From Amylibacter sp. IMCC11727 (GTDB lineage: Bacteria; Pseudomonadota; Alphaproteobacteria; Rhodobacterales; Rhodobacteraceae): DNA of 64,000 nucleotides. The translations under genes and the position numbers were made by a program. How positions within the stretch are numbered: the stretch's first letter is position 1; each line of letters starts with the position of its first letter. The notes beneath the pieces were generated by a model. The model was not told the origin of the DNA and did no database searches. It was given only the letters and a program-made list of their open reading frames with translations. The stretch is from contig NZ_CP122960.1 of assembly GCF_029854195.1 (NCBI RefSeq), positions 2,672,001 through 2,736,000 on the forward strand, in the 5' to 3' direction. Of this stretch, positions 26,140 to 35,374 are shown one piece after another.

Positions 26140-26940
26140 TTAATCGAACGTCACATCCACACGCCCAAACGCGCCATAATCTGCAGCAAAAACAGACCCT
26201 GACGGCGCCTCAATCGGGCGTATGAACGAGCCTGAAAGCACAACATCCCCCGCACTCAGTCCTTGGCCATACTGCGCCAACCTTTGCACCAACCAGACAA
26301 TCCCCATCGTCGGATCGTTCAGCACACCCGCCCCCAAACCCGTTTCTTCAACCGTTCCATCGCGCGCAACAACCGCCCCGACCCAACGCAGATCAAACGC
26401 ATCAGGGCTATGTTTTTTGTCTCCCAAAACGATGCCCGCATTGGCCGCATTATCGGCAATCGTATCAAACACTTTGCGTGGGGCGCCGCTGTCTGGGTCC
26501 ACCCGTTTGATCCGCGTGTCCAGAATTTCAATCGCAGGGGCCACCCAATCTGTTGCCGCCAAAACAGCCTCGCGCGTCACATCCGCGCCAGCCAAATCTT
26601 CTCCCAGAATAAACGCTATTTCCGCTTCGATCCTTGGCTCGATAAATCGCCCCTTTGGCACATGCCCATCGTGATCAAAAAACATGTCGGCAAACAGGAT
26701 ACCGCTGTCAGGAATATCAATACCCAGCGCCATCTGCATCGCCCGACTGGTCAGCCCGATTTTCCACCCCTTTCGCACTGCGCCGCCCGCCTCTTTTGCC
26801 GCGACAAACGCGTCTTGAATGGCATAGGCCTCGTCCATCGTGATATCGGGATGCGCCACTGAAATCACACCCGTTTGGGTGCGTGTCACTTCGGCATCCA
26901 GCAATTTTTGCGCCGCGACTTTGATCTCTTCAGGGGTCAT
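26140..26940 (-). CDS. 2-oxo-hept-4-ene-1,7-dioate hydratase-like (HpaH family)
   Basis: A 266-residue member of the 2-oxopent-4-enoate hydratase/HpaH group (FAH superfamily). It adds water to 2-oxo-alkenoates ahead of aldol cleavage. Visible motifs are KGWKIGLTSRAMQMALGID, PRIEAEIAFILGEDL (metal-binding Glu residues), APAIEILDTRI and a C-terminal GDVVLSGSFIRPIEAPSG. The start ATG overlaps the FAH-type gene stop by 4 bp. With the aldolase downstream it forms the lower part of a meta-cleavage-like route. Confidence 0.88.
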   Translation of the reverse strand: MTPEEIKVAAQKLLDAEVTRTQTGVISVAHPDITMDEAYAIQDAFVAAKEAGGAVRKGWKIGLTSRAMQMALGIDIPDSGILFADMFFDHDGHVPKGRFIEPRIEAEIAFILGEDLAGADVTREAVLAATDWVAPAIEILDTRIKRVDPDSGAPRKVFDTIADNAANAGIVLGDKKHSPDAFDLRWVGAVVARDGTVEETGLGAGVLNDPTMGIVWLVQRLAQYGQGLSAGDVVLSGSFIRPIEAPSGSVFAADYGAFGRVDVTFD

Positions 26941-27791
26941 TCGTCCACCACGCTGTTGCGCAAAATGCCAACACCTTCCACTTCCACTTCAACCACATCA
27001 CCTGGCTTCAAAAATACGGGCGGATCAAATCGCGCCCCTGCCCCTGTCGGCGTACCTGTGATGATCATGTCCCCGGGCACCAGCGTCGTGAACGTCGAAA
27101 TATACGCAATCTCGGCCGCATGATTGAAAATCATCCGACTGCTGCGGTCTGATTGGCGCACTTCACCGTTCACCCGCGTTTCCAGCTTAATATCCAAAAT
27201 CTGATTTGGGTCTTTGAACGGCACAATCCACGGTCCGATGGCCCCCGATCCGTCAAAATTCTTTCCTTGCGTGACGTTGAATTTCGCGTGGCGCACCCAA
27301 TCGCGCACCGTGCCCTCATTACAAATCGACAAGGCCGCAATATGATCCAGCGCATCTTCTTCTTTGATGTGCCGTCCGCCTTTGCCAATCACCACAACCA
27401 CCTCGCCCTCATAATCCAATTGCTCTGAAACAGTTGGGCGGGTCAGCGGCACGTCATGGCCAACAAAGCTGCGTGGAAATCGCGGAAACAACGACATAAA
27501 CTTCGGCGCGTCTTGGCCGTCTTTGTACTCGGCATTTCGGTCGGGAAAATTCACCCCGACACAGATAATTTTTTCTGGCTGCGGGATCGGAATTTCATAC
27601 ACAAACGTCCCGATGGGATGGGTCACGTCTTTGGTTTGCGCGGCTGCGTCCAACCTGTCCAACCCACCCTCTGCAATCACTTCGCGCAGGGTCGGCCACT
27701 CTGGAAACTGGTCGGATAGGGCAATCATTCCGCCCTCTGCAACAGCGCCGTAAAACATGTGGCCTTCACTGGAAAAAGTCGCAAATCGCAT
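26937..27791 (-). CDS. Fumarylacetoacetate hydrolase-family protein (HpaG-like)
   Basis: A 284-residue FAH-family enzyme. The family includes fumarylpyruvate hydrolase, acylpyruvases and the HpaG isomerase/decarboxylase. Motifs are IICVGVNFPDRNAE, LDYEGEVVVVIGKGGR (Glu metal ligands), DWVRHAKFNVTQGKNFDGSG and TLVPGDMIITGTPTGAG. Whether it hydrolyses a C-C bond or decarboxylates cannot be told. It overlaps the downstream hydratase by 4 bp. A gap with repeat motifs lies upstream. Confidence 0.88.
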   Translation of the reverse strand: MRFATFSSEGHMFYGAVAEGGMIALSDQFPEWPTLREVIAEGGLDRLDAAAQTKDVTHPIGTFVYEIPIPQPEKIICVGVNFPDRNAEYKDGQDAPKFMSLFPRFPRSFVGHDVPLTRPTVSEQLDYEGEVVVVIGKGGRHIKEEDALDHIAALSICNEGTVRDWVRHAKFNVTQGKNFDGSGAIGPWIVPFKDPNQILDIKLETRVNGEVRQSDRSSRMIFNHAAEIAYISTFTTLVPGDMIITGTPTGAGARFDPPVFLKPGDVVEVEVEGVGILRNSVVDE

Positions 27792-27848
27792 GGGATATCC
27801 TCACGTCATAGGTCGAAATATAGATAACACGTTAACAAGATTTCGCAA

Positions 27849-27895
27849 CAGATATCCCGTTTCACCCAGATATCTCATTCATTAACATTCATTAA
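27849..27895. repeat. Operator-like repeats upstream of FAH-type gene
   Basis: CAGATATC is repeated at 27849-27856 and 27867-27874 (18-bp spacing). A tandem pair of the 10-mer CATTCATTAA follows at 27876-27895. The gap 27792-28003 separates the FAH-type gene from the FAD oxidoreductase gene and is A+T-rich, so it probably holds a promoter for the FAH-hydratase unit. Confidence 0.4.
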
Positions 27896-28003
27896 AATGA
27901 ACGCACATTAACGGTTTTCAACAGACAATAAGGTACGTTTCTGGGCGCGTTCTGGGTGGTTTGCTTTTTTCCAAACTGACGTTAACCTTTTCTCGTCTGC
28001 CCG

Positions 28004-29365
28004 TTAATGAATCCGAACGCCTTGGCGCACCAATTCGTCCTGAACCTGTTCAATATTAACCTTTGCCACTTCGGTATTGCCCTGCACGGCAACGGCCGCA
28101 GCGATCCCCGCACCCTGCCCTGCCACCGCACAACAGGCCATGTTGCGGGTCGCCGCATGGGCCACTTTATCCCCGCCAATGGCACGCCCTGCCACCAGCA
28201 AATTCTTCACCCCTTTCGGGATCAAAGCACGGTAGGGAATCTGCATATACCGCCCCGTTGTTGGAATGATCAAAATACCGTAACCATCTATGAATTCGGG
28301 ATAAATTCCAATCGTATCCTCGAAACGCCCTTGCGCGCGCACATCCGTTTCACTCATATTGTAAACCGCATCAATCTTGCGCGTATCCCGAATGCCAATG
28401 GTCATACCAAAGTTGCGCAACCGCGCCCCTTCACATCCAGGCGTGTATTCGCGCAGCGCCTGGATCGCCAGCATCGCTTGCTTACGCCCTTCGATCTCGA
28501 ACCGTGTCAAACTATCTGGGTCCGTCCCGTCACATTCGGCCAGATGCACAAGGTTCATATAGGTCATTTCACCTGTGTCATGCACCGCGCCCCACGTGCC
28601 CGCAATGGTGTTCAAATGCGGTGGGATAATTCCATTTTTTATCGCCTTTTCAAAGGGTTTGCCCAGATAGGGCGAAAACATCTCGTCCTCTTTCCCATCC
28701 GTTTCCACCTGCCATTCGCCGCTCGACCAATCCGCATAGGTTTGCGGATCGGCCTTCACGCCCTCCATGAATTTCTGCTTATCCGCACCTGCCAAATGGA
28801 ACATCACAGACGCGGCCTGCATCTCTTCCACAGGGGTTTTCACACACGGAGCCCCTGCCCGTTCCGCCACATCCGCATCCCCCGTGGCATCAATCACAAC
28901 GGTTCCCAAAATCGCCTCGCGCCCAGCTTTGGATTCCACAATCACGCCTGTGATTGTGTCCCCGTCCATCACGGGGGCCACAAACTGGCGGTGCATCATC
29001 GGATGAATGCCAGCCTCTTCCACCAGCGCATCCGCAACCAGCTTAAACCCTTCGGAATCAAGTTCATAAGACAGAGATTGGCTCTCAGGAACCGCAGCGC
29101 CCGCCGCCTTGGCTCGCTCTTCAAACTCCATGCCAATGCCGCCTGCTTCAACGGTCTGCGCATGGCGATACCATGCAAATCCTTCAACCCCGACCGTGGT
29201 GATATTGCCGCCAAAACAGCCAAACCGCTCCACCAGCGCCACACGCACCCCTGCCCGCGCCGCCGCCAATGCCGCAGCCAAGCCGCCAGGGCCAGACCCG
29301 ATCACCAACACATCCGTTTCATGGATCACAGGGGTTTCACGGGGCGGTTCATTAATGGTTTGCAT
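28004..29365 (-). CDS. FAD-dependent oxidoreductase (FixC/thiazole-like)
   Basis: A 453-residue flavoprotein. The FAD-binding Rossmann motif is VLVIGSGPGGLAAALAAARAG (about residues 20-40), with FGCFGGNITTVGVEG next to it and GTVVIDATGDADVAERAG in the centre. The C-terminal NLLVAGRAIGGDKVAHAATR closes the FAD site. It resembles the FAD_oxidored (PF12831) group found with catabolic genes; the substrate is unknown. The ribosome site AGGAAAA precedes the ATG. It is the last gene of the tightly spaced run that begins with the flavin reductase at 35.9 kb. Confidence 0.85.
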   Translation of the reverse strand: MQTINEPPRETPVIHETDVLVIGSGPGGLAAALAAARAGVRVALVERFGCFGGNITTVGVEGFAWYRHAQTVEAGGIGMEFEERAKAAGAAVPESQSLSYELDSEGFKLVADALVEEAGIHPMMHRQFVAPVMDGDTITGVIVESKAGREAILGTVVIDATGDADVAERAGAPCVKTPVEEMQAASVMFHLAGADKQKFMEGVKADPQTYADWSSGEWQVETDGKEDEMFSPYLGKPFEKAIKNGIIPPHLNTIAGTWGAVHDTGEMTYMNLVHLAECDGTDPDSLTRFEIEGRKQAMLAIQALREYTPGCEGARLRNFGMTIGIRDTRKIDAVYNMSETDVRAQGRFEDTIGIYPEFIDGYGILIIPTTGRYMQIPYRALIPKGVKNLLVAGRAIGGDKVAHAATRNMACCAVAGQGAGIAAAVAVQGNTEVAKVNIEQVQDELVRQGVRIH

Positions 29366-29383
29366 GGGTTTTCCTGCTAAAGA

Positions 29384-29743
29384 TCACTCAGATTTGGCGT
29401 TTTCAACTTCTTCCAACAAAATCGGTATCGCCAAATTACAAGAATGGATTCCCATCACAGTGGTCAACTGGATCGCTTCCAAAATTTCCGCCTGCGTGGC
29501 CCCTGCCGTTAACGCATTCTTAATATGTCGCCGCACGCCTGGCCCGTACAAATGTGTTGTCGCAGCATTAATCGCAATCAGGATCAGCTCCTTCGTTTTC
29601 TGATCCAACGGTCCTTGTTGGGGCACAGTTCGAAACGCCAAATAGGCTTCTAAAAACTCTGGATCCAGGTCCGCAAACGTATCCCACAAAGGGTTCCAAT
29701 CCCCTTTGTCTTTATGCGCTTTCATGTTCGGATAATCGGTCAT
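29384..29743 (-). CDS. Carboxymuconolactone decarboxylase-family (AhpD-like) protein
   Basis: A 119-residue CMD-family protein with DPEFLEAYLAFRTVP, LDQKTKELILIAINAATTHL and HIKNALTAGATQAEILEAIQ. The AhpD redox CxxC is not present (YGPGVRRH replaces it), so a thiol-peroxidase role is unlikely and decarboxylase-like or isomerase-like use is more probable. The ATG at 29743 is preceded by GGAGAACAA; the upstream open frame overlaps the TPP-enzyme gene and is rejected. It lies between the TPP enzyme and the FAD oxidoreductase in one operon. Confidence 0.85.
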   Translation of the reverse strand: MTDYPNMKAHKDKGDWNPLWDTFADLDPEFLEAYLAFRTVPQQGPLDQKTKELILIAINAATTHLYGPGVRRHIKNALTAGATQAEILEAIQLTTVMGIHSCNLAIPILLEEVENAKSE

Positions 29744-29762
29744 TTCTTTGTTCTCCAAATAC

Positions 29763-31460
29763 TCATCCACCCCGATGCTTAAACGAATCCCGACGGAAAG
29801 AATAAAGCGCGTTTGGATCAACCGCCACATCCACCACCGCTGGTTTTCCACAGGCCAACGCTGCGGTGATCGCATCCCCAACCTCTCCAATTTCATCAAC
29901 GGAATAGCCAACCGCACCGTATAATTCCGCCGCTTTGGCAAAATCGGGCGAAGACACATCAGCCCCAATATACCGCCCATTGAAAAAGTCCCGCTGATAG
30001 GCTTTTTCCGCCCCCCAACAGCCATTGTTCATTACCACAGTCACGGTATTGATGTTATGATCCACGGCGGTGGACAATTCGGAAATCGTCATCCCAAACC
30101 CACCATCCCCCATCAGGGACACTACGGGCCGATCAGGCTGCGCGCATTTAATCCCCAGCCCACAGGCATAGGAAAAGCCAACCAAGCCGAAATCCATCGG
30201 CGTGTGCAGTGATTTTGGCGACCAGTAATTCAGCGCATCCGTGGCCTGCAAACACAGCGTGCCTGCATCCATGGTAATCGCCGCGTCTTTTGGGATCACA
30301 TCGCGGAACACTTTGAACAGGCCAGAGGGCTGGATCGGCCCCGCACCCATCATTGCCTCCGCATCACGTTTGGCCAAAAACGCACCGCGTTCTTCCTGAA
30401 ATGTCGCGGTCCAATCGGCAATTTCATGGCGCTGCACGATCTTGCCAATGGCATCGGCAATCTGGCGCGCCGCACTTGGCGCATCCGCCCAAATGCCCAC
30501 AGCTACAGGGAAAAATCGCCCAATCGCGGTTGGTTCCAGCTCTACCTGAATGATCTGCGCATCACGGTTGATGTTGTCATAGCTATAAAAAGTGGAGTTA
30601 AACCCCAGCCGCGTGCCCAGCGCCAAAATCACATCCGCTTCTTTCACCAAACGGGATGCCACAACATTACCGCGTGGCCCCATCTGCCCTGCATTCAATG
30701 GATGCCCAAACGGCACCGCATCGCCGTGACCTGGGCTTGTCACAATCGGACAGTTCACCGTTTCCGCCAGATAGATCGCCGCTTTGTGCCCGCCTGTATT
30801 CTTGATGCCACCGCCCGCAACTATTACAGGCTTTCTCGCGTTCTGCAGCAGCTCTGCAGCCGCCACAACACCTTGCGCACCTGCGCTTGGCAGGCTCGTG
30901 TTGCGATACGCATTTGGCCTTTGCAAATCTTCAAAATCATGCTGCCCAGACAACACATCGCGGGGCAAGTTCAATTGCACTGGCCCACGGCGCGGGCTGA
31001 GTGCCGTGCGAAACGCTTCGCGGAACATCTCTGGCACACGGTCCGTTCCTGTGGCCGTCCAGGTCTTTTTCGTCACAGGCGTGAAAATCGCCTGCTGGTC
31101 CACCTCTTGAAACGCATCGCGGTACACATGGCCAGACGCCAGCGCCCCCGCAATCGAAACAACAGGCGAAAACGCCGCCTTAGCCTGCCCCAACCCTGTC
31201 ACAAGGTTCGTCGCACCCGGCCCATTTTGCCCCGCCAAGATCACGCCTGTCTCGCCCGAGACCCGCGCATAGCCATCGGCCATATGGGTTCCTGTGCGTT
31301 CGTCATGCACACCCACAAAATTGATGCTTTCACTGTCATAAAGCGCATCGAACATTTCCATCGTGGCGGACCCGATCAACCCGAAAACGGTCTTAACCTC
31401 TTCCACCTCAATCGCAGCAACTGCCGCCTGCCCACCAGACATAACACCCATGTCATTCAC
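29763..31460 (-). CDS. Thiamine-diphosphate enzyme (acetolactate synthase-like)
   Basis: A 565-residue ThDP-dependent enzyme of the acetolactate synthase/benzoylformate decarboxylase type. The N-terminal PYR domain has the catalytic Glu in VGVHDERTGTHMADGYAR. The middle domain runs to about residue 330. The C-terminal PP domain has the ThDP/Mg signature GDGGFGMTISELSTAVDHNIN and VVMNNGCWG. It decarboxylates or ligates a 2-oxo acid, but the substrate is unknown. Its end is followed 19 bp later by the CMD gene, and its start overlaps the hydrolase gene. Confidence 0.88.
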   Translation of the reverse strand: MNDMGVMSGGQAAVAAIEVEEVKTVFGLIGSATMEMFDALYDSESINFVGVHDERTGTHMADGYARVSGETGVILAGQNGPGATNLVTGLGQAKAAFSPVVSIAGALASGHVYRDAFQEVDQQAIFTPVTKKTWTATGTDRVPEMFREAFRTALSPRRGPVQLNLPRDVLSGQHDFEDLQRPNAYRNTSLPSAGAQGVVAAAELLQNARKPVIVAGGGIKNTGGHKAAIYLAETVNCPIVTSPGHGDAVPFGHPLNAGQMGPRGNVVASRLVKEADVILALGTRLGFNSTFYSYDNINRDAQIIQVELEPTAIGRFFPVAVGIWADAPSAARQIADAIGKIVQRHEIADWTATFQEERGAFLAKRDAEAMMGAGPIQPSGLFKVFRDVIPKDAAITMDAGTLCLQATDALNYWSPKSLHTPMDFGLVGFSYACGLGIKCAQPDRPVVSLMGDGGFGMTISELSTAVDHNINTVTVVMNNGCWGAEKAYQRDFFNGRYIGADVSSPDFAKAAELYGAVGYSVDEIGEVGDAITAALACGKPAVVDVAVDPNALYSFRRDSFKHRGG

Positions 31461-32265
31461 CCTTTTTCAAAAATTCTAAAATTGGCCGCGAAAATAATTC
31501 GGGGCTTTCCATCATGCCAAGATGCTGTAAATGCGGTACAATCTGCACTTCTGCTCCTGCTATTTCTGCGGCAATCGCATGGCTCATGGCGGGCGTGCTG
31601 CCGCTGTCGTTTTCACAGGTCATCACAAACGAACGCGCCGAAACGGGTGGTTTCGGCGCGATCAGTTCCCGCACACCATGGGCCAGAACCCACGCCGCTT
31701 GGGCATAACTTTCGCCGTCCACCAACCCACGCCATTCGCGTACCAATCCTGGCGCAACATGATCGCTGTCCAAACAGGCAGGTGTAAACCACCGCTTCAA
31801 CGCCGCATCAAACGTTGAAAACGCGCCTTGGTCTCGCACCGACTTCGCCCGCTCTTCCACCGCTGCCTGTCCGTCTTCCCCCCGATCATGCGGGGAGTTC
31901 AGGATCACCAGCGACGCAACCTTTTCGGGATGATCGAGCGCAAAGCGCCGATTGATCATGCCGCCAATGGAAAACCCAACCACATGCGCAGTCGTAACGC
32001 CCAGATGATCCATCAGCCCCGCCAATTGATCCGCATAAACAGCCAAAGACGCATCGCCAGACAGCGGCGCAGATTGCCCGTGACCATACAGATCATAGCG
32101 CAAAACACGGTACTCCGCTTCAAGTGAGGCCAACATCCCATCAAACACACCCGAACACAGGCCAAGACCGTGGATCAGCGCAATAACAGGCCGATCCACC
32201 GCTCCGCTCAGCGCAAAGGCTGTGCCATCTGGGGCCGTTTTAAACACCCGCTGGGTTGTCCACAT
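31453..32265 (-). CDS. Alpha/beta-fold hydrolase (3-oxoadipate enol-lactonase-like)
   Basis: A 270-residue hydrolase with the oxyanion HGLGLCSGVFDG motif, the nucleophile elbow GFSIGG, and a C-terminal VPHLQHLGMMESPELF containing the catalytic His. It resembles PcaD/MhpC-type enzymes that open lactones or cleave C-C bonds of ring-fission products. The ATG at 32265 is used, overlapping the AA_synth gene by 26 bp; a GTG at 32247, coupled to that gene's TAA stop, is also possible. Confidence 0.85.
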   Translation of the reverse strand: MWTTQRVFKTAPDGTAFALSGAVDRPVIALIHGLGLCSGVFDGMLASLEAEYRVLRYDLYGHGQSAPLSGDASLAVYADQLAGLMDHLGVTTAHVVGFSIGGMINRRFALDHPEKVASLVILNSPHDRGEDGQAAVEERAKSVRDQGAFSTFDAALKRWFTPACLDSDHVAPGLVREWRGLVDGESYAQAAWVLAHGVRELIAPKPPVSARSFVMTCENDSGSTPAMSHAIAAEIAGAEVQIVPHLQHLGMMESPELFSRPILEFLKKGE

Positions 32266-32836
32266 CGCGGCCCATTTCGGCCAAATCTTCGTACCGATCC
32301 CCGATACGGTGATGTGGATGCCCCCCAATCGATGCCCCAAACGCGATGATCACTTCGTCATCCGCAGGCGCATCTGGCACCGTCAAATGAATGGTCTGAT
32401 AGTGGGAGCGACGCCCTCCATCGTTTTTATCCATCAACGGGATCATCATGGAACAGCCCGCCGCCCCACGTGTGTTTGTGAACGCCAAATAGGATTTCGC
32501 ATTCACCGCATCACGCATTTGATTGCCAAAAAACAGCGTATGCGTCAGCGCCTGCGCATGTTCAAGCGAACCGCCCATGCCCACAACAGATGCTTTGCCA
32601 TACCCTTCCAGATCATCGCCTGTCACATCCAAAATCATGTCGGTCAGCAGCTTGCCCACCACAGGGCCAGATTCGATGATCGCAGGGCGCAGGTTTTCAA
32701 CATACCCCATCCCAAACCACGGGTTTTTAATGATCGCCAGCGCGGCCACCAGTTTCGTGGCAGGTTCGACGGCACGACCCTCTTCAATCAGGGTATTTTG
32801 CACGTGCAACAACGTGCGGCGAATTTCTACGGCCAT
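32240..32836 (-). CDS. AA_synth-family protein (PF06684, 'amino acid synthesis')
   Basis: A 198-residue protein of the family named 'amino acid synthesis' in Pfam, whose reaction is not firmly established. Characteristic stretches are EIRRTLLHVQNTLIEEG, MGYVENLRPAIIESGP, LTDMILDVTG and GYGKASVVGMGGSLEHAQAL, with GGRRSHYQTIHLTVPDAP near the end. The family is often next to luciferase-like monooxygenases, as here. The gene follows the LLM oxidoreductase by 12 bp and overlaps the hydrolase. Confidence 0.85.
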   Translation of the reverse strand: MAVEIRRTLLHVQNTLIEEGRAVEPATKLVAALAIIKNPWFGMGYVENLRPAIIESGPVVGKLLTDMILDVTGDDLEGYGKASVVGMGGSLEHAQALTHTLFFGNQMRDAVNAKSYLAFTNTRGAAGCSMMIPLMDKNDGGRRSHYQTIHLTVPDAPADDEVIIAFGASIGGHPHHRIGDRYEDLAEMGRDVDNPAGV

Positions 32837-32848
32837 GTTTACGGTTCC

Positions 32849-33883
32849 TTAGCTAAATTCTGGCATAACTTCGTCGATGAACAATTTCATCGACCGTTTT
32901 TGATTTTCGATGTCGAGCCCCATGGACGCGTAATACAAAAAGCCATCGACGCCCAGCGCCTCGTATTTCTTTAACTTTTTGATCACCTCGTCGGGTGTGC
33001 CGAACATCAGGTTTTCTTCCAACATATTGGGTTCAACGCGCACGTTGCCCTCTAACTGATCAAACGGGATTGGCTCGGGGAATCCGTTCACCACATCGCC
33101 TTTTTTCATCATCAGATTGCCAAACAAGGACAACACATTGCGCACCGCCCCCAGCGCCGCCTGACGATCTTCTTCAGTGTTATAAACCGCCGTGTGACGC
33201 ATGGTGGTGAATTTGCCGCTGAAATTCGGGTTCAACCGCGCCTTCGCATCATCCAACCGCTTCTTGTATTCTTCCAATTCAGAAAACGGCATGGTCAGCG
33301 GCCAAGACATGATATTGCAATTGTTTTCAACGGCATAGTCATAGGTCACAGGCGCCCGCGCGGCCACCCAAACAGGCACATCCTCTTGCAGTGGTTTGGG
33401 GCAAGATGTGGCTTTCGGGAACTGCCAATATTCGCCGTTATGCTCCACATCGCCTTTCCACAATTTTTGTACCAAAGGCAGCATTTCCTGCATGTATTTA
33501 TAACTGTCCCGTTGGTCGAGCCCTGGGAACATGCGATCAAATTCGCGCTGATAGGCCCCAGAACCGATACCGAATTCCAACCGTCCACCAGACAGTAAAT
33601 CGAGCATCGCTGCCTCGCCCGCCAAATTGATCGGATGCCAATAAGCGGCGTTCACGACACCTGCACCTAGGCGGATGTTTTCCGTATGCTCGGCCCACCA
33701 CGTCATCAACTGAAACGGGTTTGGCGCGATGGTCATTTCAAGCGCATGATGTTCGGCGGCCCAGACCACTTCGAACCCAGCCTTATCGGCCATTCTAACC
33801 ATATCAAGCGTGTGATCGCGCACCTCAATCATAGAGGTCTGATCGGTAATCCGTTCCAGATTGATTGCCAGATGAAACTTCAT
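32849..33883 (-). CDS. Luciferase-like (LLM) flavin-dependent monooxygenase
   Basis: A 344-residue class C flavin monooxygenase. These enzymes use reduced FMN from a separate reductase and O2. Features are AGFEVVWAAEHHALEMTIAPNP, IRLGAGVVNAAYWHPINLAGEAAMLDLLSGGRLEFGIGSG-type core (residues 72-110) and GTPDEVIKKLKKYEALGVDG near the C-terminus. The flavin reductase two genes upstream is the obvious partner. Known two-component LLM systems open pyridine or other heterocycles or cleave sulfonates; here the substrate is unknown. Confidence 0.9.
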   Translation of the reverse strand: MKFHLAINLERITDQTSMIEVRDHTLDMVRMADKAGFEVVWAAEHHALEMTIAPNPFQLMTWWAEHTENIRLGAGVVNAAYWHPINLAGEAAMLDLLSGGRLEFGIGSGAYQREFDRMFPGLDQRDSYKYMQEMLPLVQKLWKGDVEHNGEYWQFPKATSCPKPLQEDVPVWVAARAPVTYDYAVENNCNIMSWPLTMPFSELEEYKKRLDDAKARLNPNFSGKFTTMRHTAVYNTEEDRQAALGAVRNVLSLFGNLMMKKGDVVNGFPEPIPFDQLEGNVRVEPNMLEENLMFGTPDEVIKKLKKYEALGVDGFLYYASMGLDIENQKRSMKLFIDEVMPEFS

Positions 33884-33892
33884 AACGTCCTC

Positions 33893-35374
33893 CTATCGTG
33901 GGGTGAATTGGGATGGCAGCGGATCAGATGACGTGTTCATCCAAACCGTTTTGGGCCGCGTGTAATCGTAAACCGCCTGATAGCCGCTTTCACGACCATA
34001 GCCCGAGTTTTTCATGCCGCCAAACTCGGCTACAGGGGAAATCACGCGGTAGGTATTCACCCAAACGATCCCCGCTTTTACGGCTTTTGATACGCGTAAG
34101 GATCGCGCAGAATCCCGCGTGAAAATCCCTGCCGCCAGCCCGTGTTCGGTATCATTCGCCAATCGAACCGCTTCTTCTTCGGTTTTAAATCGAACCACGC
34201 TTACCACAGGGCCAAACAGCTCCGTATCAACAATGCGCAGGTCATGGCTGGGGCAATCCACAATTGTGGGCTCAAAGAAAATACCATCAAGCCCTTCGGG
34301 GACTTTGCCCCCGGCCCGAATGGTCGCACCTTCGCTTACCGCATGGGCCACTTCGCGTTTGATGTGATCCTGCTGGGCTTGTGTACACAGCGGGCCCATT
34401 TCGGTTTCATCCAGCATCGGATCACCGATTTTTACGCTTTTCGCAACAGCAGTCAGTTTGTCGATAAACTCATCGGCAATATCTTCGTGCAACAACAACC
34501 GCGACCCGGCCACACAGGATTGTCCCGTGGCGGCGAAAATCCCGCCAACCGATCCGTTCACAGCACTTTCAATGTCAGCATCATCAAACACGATGAACGG
34601 AGATTTCCCACCCAATTCGAGCGACACCTCGGCAAAGTTCTCTGCCGTGTTCTGAATAACATGACGCGCTGAAATTGGTCCCCCCGTAAAGGACACACGC
34701 GCCACTTTTTTATGGCTAGTCAGTACCTTGCCACATGGATCGCCGTGGCCCGAGATGATGTTGACCACCCCGTCTGGAATACCTGCCTTTGCGATCAGTT
34801 TGCCAAATTCGAGAATTGGCGCAGCCGCGTGTTCCGATGTTTTCAACACAATCGTATTACCCGCCGCCAAAGCAGGTCCGATTTTAACCGCAGACAGGAA
34901 CAACTGACTGTTCCAAGGCACCACGGCCGCGATCACGCCTAGCGGCTCGCGGTGGGTAAAGACAAACAGATCAGGCTTATCAATCGGCAGAGTTTTCCCC
35001 ATAATCTTATCCGCAGCACCCGCGAAAAACTGGAAAAACTCCGCAATATACGTAGCCTGCCACCGCGTTTCCTTCAACATTTTGCCCGTGTCTCGGGTCT
35101 CCATCGCGCCCAGCGCTTCGGAGTTTTCTGCCAGCAAATCCCCCAAACGGCGCAGGCAATGGCCCCGTTGTGTTGGCGTCATTGTGGCCCATGGTCCCTC
35201 GTTAAATGCGCGATCTGCTGCTTCCACCGCGGCATTCACATCCTCGGCTGTTGCTTCTGGGATTTCTGCCCAGTCTTGACCTGTCGCGGGGTTAAAGCTG
35301 GTAAAGCTGCCCCCGTCGGACGCGCCAACCCATTTGCCATCAATCAGCATCTTAAACTGTGTCAGTTCAGCCAT
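33893..35374 (-). CDS. NAD(P)-dependent aldehyde dehydrogenase
   Basis: A 493-residue aldehyde dehydrogenase. Catalytic elements are VSLELGGKSPFIVFDDADIE (general-base Glu), AATGQSCVAGSRLL (nucleophile Cys) and VVPWNSQLFL near the cofactor site. It oxidises an aldehyde to the acid. The ATG at 35374 is supported by AAAAGGAA. It overlaps the flavin reductase by 8 bp and is followed 10 bp later by the LLM monooxygenase, so it probably oxidises an aldehyde released by that system. Confidence 0.92.
   Translation of the reverse strand: MAELTQFKMLIDGKWVGASDGGSFTSFNPATGQDWAEIPEATAEDVNAAVEAADRAFNEGPWATMTPTQRGHCLRRLGDLLAENSEALGAMETRDTGKMLKETRWQATYIAEFFQFFAGAADKIMGKTLPIDKPDLFVFTHREPLGVIAAVVPWNSQLFLSAVKIGPALAAGNTIVLKTSEHAAAPILEFGKLIAKAGIPDGVVNIISGHGDPCGKVLTSHKKVARVSFTGGPISARHVIQNTAENFAEVSLELGGKSPFIVFDDADIESAVNGSVGGIFAATGQSCVAGSRLLLHEDIADEFIDKLTAVAKSVKIGDPMLDETEMGPLCTQAQQDHIKREVAHAVSEGATIRAGGKVPEGLDGIFFEPTIVDCPSHDLRIVDTELFGPVVSVVRFKTEEEAVRLANDTEHGLAAGIFTRDSARSLRVSKAVKAGIVWVNTYRVISPVAEFGGMKNSGYGRESGYQAVYDYTRPKTVWMNTSSDPLPSQFTPR

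Noticed and set aside
25083..27791. Full homoprotocatechuate (hpa) meta-cleavage operon
   Set aside because: Only the hydrolase, hydratase and aldolase types are present. HpaD, HpaF and HpaB/C-type hydroxylase are not recognisable, so specific hpa names were not assigned.
28007..29380. Long plus-strand open frame antisense to the FAD oxidoreductase
   Set aside because: It mirrors the whole coding region of a gene with conserved FAD motifs; its own translation shows no recognisable family.
30426..31787. Plus-strand open frame antisense to the TPP enzyme
   Set aside because: Same reason; the minus-strand TPP enzyme is certain.
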